64,000 bases of DNA from positions 62,001 to 126,000 of the forward strand of contig QJZC01000051.1 in the NCBI GenBank assembly GCA_003247575.1. The letters run 5' to 3'. The notes under the pieces are model-generated. The model saw nothing but the letters and a program-made list of their open reading frames with translations. It was not told the origin of the DNA and did not search any database. The position numbers and the translations under genes were made by a program. Source of the stretch: Pseudomonadota bacterium. Lineage in GTDB: Bacteria; Myxococcota_A; UBA9160; SZUA-336. Positions 52,099-61,023 of the stretch are shown here, in pieces (positions within the stretch are counted from its first letter, which is position 1; every line of letters begins with the position of its first letter).

Positions 52099-54069
52099 GT
52101 GACGCGCACGAGAACCAAGGCGATTCCTCGAATACTCTTGCTCTCGAGCTTCCTCCTGGTTGCGGCACTTCTCGGGATCCTGGGCAGCCTTGGACTTCTC
52201 CGGCACTCCAGGAGCCCGGGGGCCGAGGAGAGAACCGCACGCCATGCGGTCGAGGGTCACTCTGCGACCGCTCCGGACTCCGAGCGAACGGCATCGCACG
52301 CAGAGGCATCCGACGTCGGCCCCCCCGCCTGCTCGACGAGAGCGCAGGGTATGGTCTCGGGACGAGTGCTCGTAGCCGGTGCACCCCCGGGGGTGCGTCT
52401 GCCGCTCGCGCTGCTCGATCGGAACCTGGACCTCCCGGGATCGATGCTCTCGCGGAGCCCGTACCACGCGGTCGAACCCGGAGTCACGCGCGTCGTAGCT
52501 GCGAGGCGCCTCACGTCGACCTACCCAGACGGTACGTTCTGCTTCAACTCGTTGCCGCATGAATGGGCCGGATCCTTGCTGCTTCCCAGCGGCTACCGGC
52601 AGCTCGAGATACCCGGCCGAACCACAGGCTATGGGATCGCGCTCTCCCGACCGACGCGCGATCTGCAAGTAAACATCGAGATTGCCCAACCGATCACCGG
52701 CAGCTTGATCGAAGCGGGCAGCTCACGGCCATTGGCGGACCTTCCACTCGTACTCGACTTCCGCTCGACCAAGACTGCACGTGAACAGCATCAGTACGGG
52801 CGCACCGACGAAGACGGAAGCTTCGTCATCGCCGGAACGATCGATTTGTCCGGGCAGCTTCGCTTGCGAGTGAGTGCCGACGATGGCCGATTCTCCCTGG
52901 AGCGGAACGTAGACGCGAGCGCCTGGAAAACAGACCCGAACATGCCCCTGGAGCTCGGAGAGCTTCGCCTGCAGGCACGACGCAGCTATCAGCTGACGAT
53001 CGTCGCGCCCGATGGATTTCCGATCGACGACGCTCGCATCAGGCCATTCGCGCCGGTCGACTTCGCGAGACTCGAGACAGGTGGTGTCGAGTTCTATCCG
53101 AACGATGGGGAGACACCGCCCGAGACTCTTCTGCTCCGCGATGGGTTTTGGCCGACACTCGCTCGTTTCGAGCGAGGTACGAGCGCACTCACCGTCGAGA
53201 TGCCGCGTGCCAACGAGCTGACGCTCCAGCTACGCTCGAGCGACGGAAGCCCGCTCGAGCCTGGATGGTCTATCGAGTTCGATGTGGAAGGACCCAACTC
53301 TGCCGTCTGGGATTCAGGCCGTGGCGAGTTCGTAGAGATGGCCGACGACATCGTGAACAAGGGCAAGGACGTGCGCCTGTCCTGGCTACCCCAGGAGGCC
53401 CAAGTGGACGAGTCCGGACGAGCGGTGTTGCGCGCCGTGCGGCCGAACGCAAGGATCGAGGTCGTTCCGAGCCATGCCCGCGCAGAGGGGGTCGAGGCGC
53501 TCGAGCTCCCTGCTCTCACAGCTCAGCAGAAGCGCTCGGATCAAGTCATGGTCCCCTCGCTCCTTCCGGCCGGCGAGCTGACGATCGACTTGGTCGCAAA
53601 GGACGGCACCCCCGTCGAAGGTGCCGACGTCTACACGCAGCGGAATGCATATCCCGGCGTGTCGCCCCCGAGGGCGGTGTCCCCAGCGACCGGTCGCGTG
53701 ACCTTGAAAGACCTCGACGGATCCCGTGCGACGATCCAGATCGACCACCCGGACTTCGTGCCGATCCAAAGAGAGCTGGACTTCAACACACCGGGCACAG
53801 CCACGCGGATCGAGCTGATGCGGGCGGTTCCATTCGAGCTGATCGCAACGACGGCGCGCGGGCTTCCGTTCGCGTGCAACGAAGTCTTCCTCGAGTCCGC
53901 CGAGAACGTCCCCGAGCTACCGGTGTTGCCCTTCCGACGCGCTCGCGAGATCGCGCCCGGACGCTTCCTCTTCCGCCGTCTCCCGCCTGGGACCGTACGT
54001 ATCCGCTGCTCCTCGGAAGAGATCGAGTTCGATACACGAGACGGCACCGGCTACCTGACCGCTCGCTGA
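52099..54069 (+). CDS. membrane-anchored protein with carboxypeptidase-regulatory-like domains
   Basis: A 656-residue protein with one N-terminal membrane helix (ILLLSSFLLVAALLGILGSLGLL) and a large extracytoplasmic beta-rich body. Several segments follow the carboxypeptidase-regulatory (CarboxypepD_reg/Cna-B-like) pattern: GSLIEAGSSRPLADLPLVLDF, LTIVAPDGFPIDDARI and LTIDLVAKDGTPVEGADVYTQ. No catalytic motif is visible, so a structural or ligand-binding role is likely. The start is GTG 52099; the gap after kinase paralogue 4 is 180 bp. Confidence 0.75.
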   Translation: MTRTRTKAIPRILLLSSFLLVAALLGILGSLGLLRHSRSPGAEERTARHAVEGHSATAPDSERTASHAEASDVGPPACSTRAQGMVSGRVLVAGAPPGVRLPLALLDRNLDLPGSMLSRSPYHAVEPGVTRVVAARRLTSTYPDGTFCFNSLPHEWAGSLLLPSGYRQLEIPGRTTGYGIALSRPTRDLQVNIEIAQPITGSLIEAGSSRPLADLPLVLDFRSTKTAREQHQYGRTDEDGSFVIAGTIDLSGQLRLRVSADDGRFSLERNVDASAWKTDPNMPLELGELRLQARRSYQLTIVAPDGFPIDDARIRPFAPVDFARLETGGVEFYPNDGETPPETLLLRDGFWPTLARFERGTSALTVEMPRANELTLQLRSSDGSPLEPGWSIEFDVEGPNSAVWDSGRGEFVEMADDIVNKGKDVRLSWLPQEAQVDESGRAVLRAVRPNARIEVVPSHARAEGVEALELPALTAQQKRSDQVMVPSLLPAGELTIDLVAKDGTPVEGADVYTQRNAYPGVSPPRAVSPATGRVTLKDLDGSRATIQIDHPDFVPIQRELDFNTPGTATRIELMRAVPFELIATTARGLPFACNEVFLESAENVPELPVLPFRRAREIAPGRFLFRRLPPGTVRIRCSSEEIEFDTRDGTGYLTAR

Positions 54070-54166
54070 CGTAGAGCAACAGCCAGGCTCCGCGTAGTGG
54101 GGAAACACGCCGCGCTCAGGATGTCGCGGATCCGCGAGCAGACCGGACGGCTGGAGAGGTATGCCG

Positions 54167-55033
54167 CTAGTGCACGGCCTTGGCGAGCAGGGGAGCGAGC
54201 GGAAACGCGTTGCTCGGATGCAGGACGCTATCCGAGCTCCAGATGCCGGATACTCCAACCGCCCGCAGCATCTCGAGGGCGTCGCCGACGAACAGCGCAT
54301 GCGTGACCAGGACGTCCACCCGCGAAGCCCCTGCGCCGAGTAGCGCCTGCGCCGCAGCAACGAGCGTTCGTCCAGTACTCGCCAGATCGTCCACCAGCAC
54401 CGCCGGTTGCCCGGAGTAATCGCGCTCGGGAAGCTGGACCGCGACCTTGCGATCGCCACGCCGGATCTTGGTTGCCACGACATGTTCCAGACTCGCGATC
54501 CGAGCCACACTTTGCACCCACTGCTCGGACTCCTGATCGGGGCCTACCAGCAAGGGCTTCTCTGCACGCGAAGCCAGGAAGGCTCCCATCGCCGGAGCCG
54601 CACTCAGTGCCACGGCCCGCGTGCCAGGTGCCGCCTCGGCCAGAGTCTTCACCCGGTGCAGATGCGGATCCACGGTGATCAGCGCGTCGCACAACTCCGC
54701 AAGGAAGCGGCCTATGATCCGCTGGCTCACGACTTCTCCTGGATGAAAGGCGCTGTCCTGGCGCATGTAGCACAGGTACGGAGCGACCAGGGTGATCCGT
54801 GTGGTACCCATCTCGCGCGCCGCACGCAGAGCCAGCATCAGCTCGACCAGCTTCTCGTTCGGCTGGTCCAGGCTCCGGTAGACCGCGACGTGTTCAGGAA
54901 GCACTTCGGGAAGCCGCAGTCGACTCTCGCCATCTGGAAAGCGGTGGACGTCGATGATCTCGACCTCGCTCCCCAGCTCCGAAGCCAGCTCACGCGCCCC
55001 GCGCTCCGAGTCGGGAAAGCCCAGAACCAGCAT
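54167..55033 (-). CDS. prs: ribose-phosphate pyrophosphokinase homologue
   Basis: A 288-residue PRPP-synthetase-like enzyme. It has the N-terminal FPDGES loop, the histidine-bearing ITVDPHLHRVKTL, a basic catalytic stretch ATKIRRGDRKVAV and the PRPP-binding loop AVLVDDLASTGRTL. The ATP-loop wording (DPHLHR rather than DLHxxQ) and shorter length place it in the divergent group that often sits beside thymidine/AMP phosphorylase genes, so it may not be the housekeeping synthetase. ATG 55033 shares its A with the phosphorylase stop (TGATG). The frame is open far upstream, but that is phosphorylase antisense-frame shadow. Confidence 0.85.
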   Translation of the reverse strand: MLVLGFPDSERGARELASELGSEVEIIDVHRFPDGESRLRLPEVLPEHVAVYRSLDQPNEKLVELMLALRAAREMGTTRITLVAPYLCYMRQDSAFHPGEVVSQRIIGRFLAELCDALITVDPHLHRVKTLAEAAPGTRAVALSAAPAMGAFLASRAEKPLLVGPDQESEQWVQSVARIASLEHVVATKIRRGDRKVAVQLPERDYSGQPAVLVDDLASTGRTLVAAAQALLGAGASRVDVLVTHALFVGDALEMLRAVGVSGIWSSDSVLHPSNAFPLAPLLAKAVH

Positions 55034-56598
55034 CAGAACTCCGCGAAGACTTCCGGCATCTCGTCCGCCGATCCAACTCGATATCCAGAACTGCATTCGA
55101 CCTGAGCTGCCGCGAAGCCAAAGTCTGCAGCGAAGGTGGCATGGACACGGTAGAGCGCCTCGCCCTTCTTCACTCGATCGCCGAGCTTCTTCAGCAGATC
55201 GACGCCCGCTCCCTTGTCCATCGGCGCTCCCGCTAGACGCGCAATGCGAGCCATCTGGAAGTTGTCGATGCTGACGACGGTTCCGTCGGAGTCCGCCGGC
55301 ACCTCGAGCACGAGAGACCCTGGCTCGTAGACGGCTCGTTGTCGTCCCTGAGCCTCGATGATCCGTTGCATCTTCGCGAGTCCGCGCCCCGAGTCGAGAA
55401 TGTCGCGCGCGATGTCGAAGCCGTCGCCGCCGCGCACGTCCGGATCGAACTCGATCACACGGCCCGCCAGGCGGAGGGCCTTCTGACGCAAGTCCGACGG
55501 TGCATCCGGGTCGTTCCGCAGCACCTGCATGACATCGCGCGCCTCCAGCACCGGGCCGATTCCGCGCCCCACCGGCTGGCGCCCATCGGTGATGATGACC
55601 TGAGCGAAGAGACCGAGCCGGTCCGCGACATACTCGAACAGCTTCCGAAGTGCGAGCGCATCCCGCATGTGGCGCACCTTGGCCGTGGGGCCCACTGGAA
55701 TGTCGATGACCAAGTGAGTAGATCCCGCGGCAATTTTCTTGGACAGGATCGACGCGACCATCTGTCCCGGATAGTCGACCCCGAGCGGCCGCTCGACCGA
55801 GATCAGAATGTCGTCGACCGGCGCGAGATTGGCCGTGCCACCCCAGATCAATGCTCCGCGTTCCTCCTGAACGACCTTGTGGAGCTTCTTGGGAGAGACC
55901 TCCACCTCGGCCAACACCTCCATGGTGTCCGCAGTGCCGGCGGGCGAGGTGATCGCGCGACTCGACGTCTTCGGAATGAGCATTCCGTGGGCCGCCACGA
56001 TCGGGACCACGAGCATCGAAGTACGATTGCCGGGCAGCCCACCGACGCAGTGCTTGTCCGCCACCAGATCCCCGTGCCAATGCAGCCGCTCTCCCTGTGC
56101 CACCATGGCCCGAGTCAGGTTCATGACTTCGTCCCGATCCAAGCCTGTCTGACCCGCGGCCACGAGAAAGGCGGCGATCTCCATCTTGGCATAGCGCCGT
56201 TCGGCGATGTCGCGGGCGATGGCCATCAGATCGTCCGCGCCCAAGCGCTCTCCCTCGATCTTGCGGCGAACGGCATCCATCGAGGCCGGCGGCTCGGCAT
56301 GGCTCACCTGTACGGCCGCCCCCACCTCGGACCCGAGCGTGGAGATGGCCTCCTCGGACAGTCCCAGCTCATCCGGCCCCACGAGGGCGACGTCGTCGAC
56401 CACATTCAGGACGGCAAGAATCCGCTTGCCGTTGGCGTGAATCTCTACCTTGGACAGAGCCTGGAAGCCTTCTGCCCGATAGAGCTCGCACTGGCGATGC
56501 AGGTAGGCGACGTTCTCACGATAGGTATCGATGGCCACACGCCGAAGCGCGAGCGTCGCCGAGGTAGGCTCCGATGAGCTCCGTCCGCGGGCGGTCAT
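55033..56598 (-). CDS. thymidine phosphorylase / AMP phosphorylase family enzyme
   Basis: A 521-residue enzyme of the nucleoside-phosphorylase II family with an extra N-terminal domain of about 90 residues, as in archaeal-type AMP phosphorylases. Glycosyl-transferase-fold motifs are clear: [14 protein letters not shown] (phosphate binding), [13 protein letters not shown], and the C-terminal PYNP domain [11 protein letters not shown] through [41 protein letters not shown]. It splits a nucleoside or nucleotide to a base plus (di)phosphorylated ribose. It is coupled to a PRPP-synthetase homologue, so the pair probably links nucleotide breakdown to pentose phosphates. Confidence 0.88.
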   Translation of the reverse strand: MTARGRSSSEPTSATLALRRVAIDTYRENVAYLHRQCELYRAEGFQALSKVEIHANGKRILAVLNVVDDVALVGPDELGLSEEAISTLGSEVGAAVQVSHAEPPASMDAVRRKIEGERLGADDLMAIARDIAERRYAKMEIAAFLVAAGQTGLDRDEVMNLTRAMVAQGERLHWHGDLVADKHCVGGLPGNRTSMLVVPIVAAHGMLIPKTSSRAITSPAGTADTMEVLAEVEVSPKKLHKVVQEERGALIWGGTANLAPVDDILISVERPLGVDYPGQMVASILSKKIAAGSTHLVIDIPVGPTAKVRHMRDALALRKLFEYVADRLGLFAQVIITDGRQPVGRGIGPVLEARDVMQVLRNDPDAPSDLRQKALRLAGRVIEFDPDVRGGDGFDIARDILDSGRGLAKMQRIIEAQGRQRAVYEPGSLVLEVPADSDGTVVSIDNFQMARIARLAGAPMDKGAGVDLLKKLGDRVKKGEALYRVHATFAADFGFAAAQVECSSGYRVGSADEMPEVFAEF

Positions 56599-56667
56599 CC
56601 TAGCTAGATTCCAACAGCTTCATGGAGGCCAAGTGTACGGGGGATAGGCCTCCGGGCCAAGTAACGT

Positions 56668-57516
56668 CTACGCCGTTGCTTCCGCGCGATAGAGCTCCAA
56701 GAGCTCTCTGTGAAGCTCGGGCGAGGCGGCTCCGACGAAGCCGCGCGTCTCCAGAGTCCACGGGTTCCCCTCGAGATCCGTGAGTACGGCTCCCGCCTCG
56801 TGAGCGAGCAGGCATCCCGCAGCCGTATGGAGCGGATCGGACACCTCTCCCAGCAGCATCAACCCGGCAAAGTCGCCAGACGCGAGCTTCTCGAAGATGA
56901 GTGTCGTACTCAGTAGGCGCACCTCGTGGCGACCGTCGGTCATCAGGTGCGCAACGATGCTGGCCACACGCTTCGCCGAGCTCACATCGGGCGGCTTGCC
57001 TGCCAGGTCGATTGCAATGATGCTCCCGTCGCGAGCTGCGAGACGAGAGGCTCTCCCCTGCTCCTCGTCCGCACGGAACGCACCTGCCCCGCGTTCGGCG
57101 TACTCGATCGCGCCCGAAGCACCGTCTCCGACCACGCCGACATGGATCTCGCCGTTCTCCACCAGAGCCAGGTTGACACAGTAAAGTGACAGATTCGCCG
57201 CGTAGTTCCGAGTTCCACAGATGGGGTCGACCAACCAGTATGGACTTCCAGCGGGCGGCACGTCGCCACCGCGCTCCTCGCCGACGATGGGGATTTCGGG
57301 GTGATGTTCGAGCAAGACACGCCGGATCGCGTCCTCCGCCTTGATGTCCGCTGCAGTGGCAAAGTCGACCCACTCCTTGGATACCCGCTCTTCTGCCCCG
57401 TCGCGCGAAACCGCGACCTCGAGCGCGGCGCGAACCGCCGAGATCGCGGACTCGGTTTCCGGGCGACGGGTTTCCGGACGACAAGCTTCGGGGCGACGAA
57501 CGGAACGGTTCAGCAT
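56668..57516 (-). CDS. inositol-monophosphatase-family phosphatase with an altered metal motif
   Basis: A protein of about 282 residues in the IMPase/FBPase/CysQ fold. Motifs seen are IVGEERGG (metal glutamates), WLVDPICGTRNYAANL, and SDPLHTAAGCLLAHEAGAVLTDLEG. The usual DPxDGT has cysteine in place of the second aspartate, which coordinates a metal in well-studied members. ATG 57516 has GGAG eight bases upstream; ATG 57555 and GTG 57588 are longer alternatives. The N terminus crosses a 15-bp repeat giving RRPEA, CRPET and RRPET. It lies upstream of the phosphorylase-prs pair, 69 bp away, and may form one operon acting on sugar phosphates. Confidence 0.8.
   Translation of the reverse strand: MLNRSVRRPEACRPETRRPETESAISAVRAALEVAVSRDGAEERVSKEWVDFATAADIKAEDAIRRVLLEHHPEIPIVGEERGGDVPPAGSPYWLVDPICGTRNYAANLSLYCVNLALVENGEIHVGVVGDGASGAIEYAERGAGAFRADEEQGRASRLAARDGSIIAIDLAGKPPDVSSAKRVASIVAHLMTDGRHEVRLLSTTLIFEKLASGDFAGLMLLGEVSDPLHTAAGCLLAHEAGAVLTDLEGNPWTLETRGFVGAASPELHRELLELYRAEATA
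57454..57498. repeat. 15-bp in-frame repeat, 3 copies, inside a coding region
   Basis: On the plus strand the units are GGTTTCCGGGCGACG, GGTTTCCGGACGACA and AGCTTCGGGGCGACG. On the minus strand they encode three RPE-containing pentapeptides at the start of the IMPase-family protein. Confidence 0.75.
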
Positions 57517-57796
57517 CGTCTCGACTCCGATGTAGGACGCGCGATCAGTATACATGGGTCGATCGGCGAGGACGCCGGCCAGATTCACACGACTGTCGCA
57601 ACAGGGCGCACGCGGGGACGCTCGTCGATACCCCTACCCATGCGGGAGCCCGAGGCGGAGGAATACGAGTCTGTCGCCTTCGGTCGATTCAGGGGGCGGA
57701 AACTCGCGCGCACGATCGAGAGTCCCGCCTCGAGCCACTCAAGCGTATACGGGCGCTCGTCGCTAACGGCGTAGGCCGAGGAGGAGTGCGAACCCA

Positions 57797-58180
57797 TTGG
57801 AAGACATCACAACGATTCTGGTCGTCGACGATAGTCTGCTCGCCCGCAAGATGGTCGCGAGCTTCGCTTCCGAGGTGTGCCCAGACGCGGTCATCATCGC
57901 GGCTGCGTCGGGACAAGAAGCACTGCAGAAGCTCGAGGGCGCCACGTTCCAAGCGGCGACCATCGACTACAACATGCCGGGGATGGACGGGCTCACCCTG
58001 GCGGAACAGCTACGTCGCGAGCATCCACATGCGCGCATGGCGCTCCTCACGGCGAACATCCAGGATGCCGTGGCGCAGCGCGCCGCAAACCTCGGGCTCG
58101 AGTTCATTTGCAAGCCCGTCACCGAGGAGAGCATCTCCGCCTTCTTGCGCGGGAAAGGTGGCTCGTCATGTTCGAGCTGA
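57797..58180 (+). CDS. CheY-like single-domain response regulator
   Basis: A 127-residue receiver domain only. The acidic pair D11-D12 (VVDDS), phosphoacceptor D57 (ATIDYNMPGMDG), T85 (LLTAN) and K106 (FICKPV) are all present. The start is a TTG at 57797, about 11 bases after a GAGGAGG run. It overlaps the CheC gene by 13 bp, and the histidine kinase follows, so the three form one operon. Confidence 0.88.
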   Translation: MEDITTILVVDDSLLARKMVASFASEVCPDAVIIAAASGQEALQKLEGATFQAATIDYNMPGMDGLTLAEQLRREHPHARMALLTANIQDAVAQRAANLGLEFICKPVTEESISAFLRGKGGSSCSS

Positions 58181-58788
58181 CCGCTGAAGAGACAGACGCG
58201 ATCAACGAGGTCTTCAACATCGGGATGGGGCGCGCTGCCAGCTCGCTCAGCCGGCTGGTCCGGTCCGAGGTCGGCCTTTCGATCCCCGACCTGGACTTTC
58301 TCAGTCTATCCGAGGTCCAGGAGATTCTGGCAGAGGGTTCGGATCTCTCGATGTGTGCCGTCCACGAGCGATTCTCGGGCACCTTCGGCGGAAACGCACT
58401 GCTCGTATTCCCGAGCGTGGACAGCCTCGAGCTCGTAAAGGCAATCTTTCCCGACACGGACGAGAACCAGCTGGATTCGTTATCCGAGCTCGAGCAAGAA
58501 GCGTTGCTCGAAGTGGGAAACATCATTCTCAACGCCTGCGTCGGCAGCATCGCGAACCTGACTGGGGCGACCTTCTCTACCGAGATCCCCATCTTCTTGC
58601 AGGGGTCCGTAGAGCATATTCTGACTCGCGCACAACAAGCCAAGACCGACGAGTATCTCTTCATGCGCATGCGCTTTCGAATTCAGGTCCGCTCCATGAT
58701 CGGCTACGTAGCCTTCGTCATGGACATCCCGTCTCTCGAAGCGTTCCGAGACTGTGTTCGCAAGGCTTTTCTGACTGACCCGGCGTAG
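58168..58788 (+). CDS. CheC-type CheY-P phosphatase
   Basis: A 206-residue CheC/CheX-family phosphatase. Both active-site motifs of the D/S-x3-E-x2-N kind are kept: DAINEVFNIGMGRAASSL near residue 11 and EALLEVGNIILNACVGSIANL near 115. Beta segments between them fit CheC. It should dephosphorylate CheY-P made from the overlapping upstream gene. Normally CheC works with CheD in chemotaxis; neither CheD nor receptors lie here. Confidence 0.88.
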   Translation: MFELTAEETDAINEVFNIGMGRAASSLSRLVRSEVGLSIPDLDFLSLSEVQEILAEGSDLSMCAVHERFSGTFGGNALLVFPSVDSLELVKAIFPDTDENQLDSLSELEQEALLEVGNIILNACVGSIANLTGATFSTEIPIFLQGSVEHILTRAQQAKTDEYLFMRMRFRIQVRSMIGYVAFVMDIPSLEAFRDCVRKAFLTDPA

Positions 58789-58805
58789 CTGGAGCGCTCC
58801 TTGGC

Positions 58806-60320
58806 ATGACCGACTCATCTGCGCTCCGCAACACTCCAACCGTTCCACTCTCGCTGGGCGGCCTCGTACTCGAGCATCTCGATTGTGGAATCGCTCTGCT
58901 CGATGCGACCGGGAAGGTCTGCTACTGGAACAAATGGCTGGCCCAGCGAACCCGAATCGGGCCAGCCGATGCGCTCGGGCGCACGCTGCTCGAGATGTTC
59001 CCTGAGCTCGAGGGGTCTCAGCTGAGCTTCTGCGTCGAGGATGCGCTGCAGGTCGGGCTCTCGTCGGTGCTTTCGCAGTCGATCCACAAGTCCCCCCTCC
59101 CGGCCTTTCGTCTCGACCTCGAGTCCGAGCGGATTCCCCAACAGATCCAAGTGGCTCCGATTCTCGATCCGGGCCTCGGGCGGATCTGCATTCTGAGCGT
59201 CTCGGACGTGAGTGCGGCGCTGACTCGAGAGACGACCTTGCATCGGGCGAACCGTGAGCTGGCCGACAAGAGCGAGAGCCTGAAGCGCGCCCAGGAGCTC
59301 AATCGAGCCGTCATCGAGGGGGCAGCCGAAGCCATCCTCGTGTTCGAGCGCGACGGCAGGATCTGCGACGCAAACCCAGCCGCCGCCGAGGTCTTCCGCT
59401 ACGACTTTCGTACCCGTTCTGCCAAACCACTCTGGGACTTCGTACCGGCGATTCGGGAGATGCTCGCGCAGGAAGTCGGCAGCAGGCTCGGGGACATGCG
59501 GGAGCATCTGGGAGTCCGGGGGGATGGCGAGCGGTTTCCGCTCGAGATGTCGGTGCATCAGCTCGAGATCACGAGCCAGGAGCTCTACACGGCGATCGGG
59601 CGCGACATCTCCGAGCGCAAGCAGTCCGAGGACGCCCTGCAGCGATCGCACGCCGAGCTACAGCAGTTCGCATATGCGGCCAGTCACGACCTGCAGGAGC
59701 CGCTGCGGACGATCAGCGGATTCACGGGGCTCTTGCGCAAACGCTATCACGGGCAGATCGACGCCAAGGCGGATGGGTACATCGATCACGTGACCCAGGG
59801 TGTCGAGCGGATGAGCAACCTGATCGAGGCCCTGCTCGAGTACTCCAAGGTGGGGAGCGCACCGGTGGAGCTCGAGACCGTCGACACCTCGTCGGTCGTC
59901 CGAGAAGCGCTGTCGAATCTCGGAGCGGCGCTCGAGGAGTCGGGCGCGGTAGTCACCTCGCTCCCCCTCCCGGCCGTCTGTGCGGATCGACGTCAGCTCG
60001 TGCGGCTATTCCAGAATCTGATCGGCAACGCGATCAAGTTCCGTCGTGATGACGCACCTCGGATCGAGATCCGAGCGCACCAGGGACGGCGCACCCATCG
60101 GTTCGAGATCGAGGACAACGGCATCGGGGTCGACCCCAGCTTCGCGGAGCGGATCTTCGAGGTCTTCCAGCGCCTCCATCTGCGCGAGGAATATCCGGGA
60201 ACCGGTATCGGATTGTCGATCTGCAAGCGGATCGTGGAGCGGCATCACGGCGAGATCTGGATGACCTCCGAGCCCGGGCGGGGGTCCTGCTTCTACTTCA
60301 CACTCCCGACTGGGGTGTGA
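58806..60320 (+). CDS. PAS-PAS sensor histidine kinase
   Basis: A 504-residue soluble kinase. PAS 1 (LDCGIALLDATGKVCYWNKWLAQRTRIG) and PAS 2 (VIEGAAEAILVFERDGRICDANPAAAEVF) are followed by a short coiled coil and HisKA with H294 in YAASHDLQEPLRTISGF. The HATPase_c domain has NLIGNAIKFRRDD (N box), EDNGIGVDP (G1) and GTGIGLSICKRIVERHHGEI (G2). There is no membrane helix, so it reads a cytoplasmic signal. It starts 18 bp after the CheC gene and is the likely phosphodonor for CheY. Confidence 0.92.
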   Translation: MTDSSALRNTPTVPLSLGGLVLEHLDCGIALLDATGKVCYWNKWLAQRTRIGPADALGRTLLEMFPELEGSQLSFCVEDALQVGLSSVLSQSIHKSPLPAFRLDLESERIPQQIQVAPILDPGLGRICILSVSDVSAALTRETTLHRANRELADKSESLKRAQELNRAVIEGAAEAILVFERDGRICDANPAAAEVFRYDFRTRSAKPLWDFVPAIREMLAQEVGSRLGDMREHLGVRGDGERFPLEMSVHQLEITSQELYTAIGRDISERKQSEDALQRSHAELQQFAYAASHDLQEPLRTISGFTGLLRKRYHGQIDAKADGYIDHVTQGVERMSNLIEALLEYSKVGSAPVELETVDTSSVVREALSNLGAALEESGAVVTSLPLPAVCADRRQLVRLFQNLIGNAIKFRRDDAPRIEIRAHQGRRTHRFEIEDNGIGVDPSFAERIFEVFQRLHLREEYPGTGIGLSICKRIVERHHGEIWMTSEPGRGSCFYFTLPTGV

Positions 60321-60479
60321 TCGCGTCCCACCAGGAATCTCTGTGTGCACGCGCGGGGACCACCTTGGTGGAGACCTGAGCAATCATTACCCCAGTGTGC
60401 TCAGTGTGCACACGGGTGGGCGCTCCGGCGTGCGCGCGCGCGCCCCGCGGTTGGCATCTCATTTGCTCCCCTACAGCGC

Positions 60480-60968
60480 GTGATTCTCGGACTCGAGCGC
60501 GCACGACGACCGATCTGGAAGCGGAGACGAAGCGGACTCCACACGCCGAGCTGTCTCTATCGGCGCCTGCGCGAAGAGGTGCCCTCGCCGGATCCCGTCT
60601 CCGATCCGAGCGCCTGCGTCCACTGTGGCGCTATCTATAGCCAGGGCCGTTGGCACTGGGGCGTCGCTCCTCGCGACGCTGCGCGGCTCACCTGCCCGGC
60701 CTGCTGGCAGCTCGAGTCGCGGCACCCCGCGGGCCAGCTCTGGGTCGAGGGGCTCGACGAGGAGGGTGATCGCTCCTGGGTGGAGCGTAGGAGCCGATGG
60801 GTCGAAGCGCGCGAGGCGGCGCGAGATCCGCAGCAGCGGATTCTGGAGATCGAGGCAACCCACGGGGGACTGTGCATCTCGACGTCCGCCCACGAGCTCG
60901 GTGGGCGCTTGCAGCAAGAGCTCGCGAATCGGGGGAGTCGCGCTTCACGTCGGGAGACATCTTCCTAG
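60480..60968 (+). CDS. BCAM0308-family zinc-ribbon-like protein
   Basis: A protein of about 162 residues. It has a CxxC pair (ACVHCGAIYSQGRWHWG) and a second pair (LTCPACWQLESRHPAGQLWVEG), then helices and a GGLCISTSAHELGGRLQQEL end. This pattern matches the uncharacterised BCAM0308 family. The start is uncertain: GTG 60480 suits the family's N terminus, while the frame is open from 60345. It is followed after 55 bp by the MltF-like gene. Confidence 0.65.
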   Translation: MILGLERARRPIWKRRRSGLHTPSCLYRRLREEVPSPDPVSDPSACVHCGAIYSQGRWHWGVAPRDAARLTCPACWQLESRHPAGQLWVEGLDEEGDRSWVERRSRWVEAREAARDPQQRILEIEATHGGLCISTSAHELGGRLQQELANRGSRASRRETSS

Positions 60969-61023
60969 TCGAGGCCCGCGACACCGAACTCGCACTTCGC
61001 CGAAAATTTGCGAGCCTGATGAG

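Noticed and set aside
54167-56080. A single 637-codon minus-strand frame
   Set aside because: Its first 349 codons are out-of-frame shadow of the phosphorylase gene; only the last 288 codons (prs) are real.
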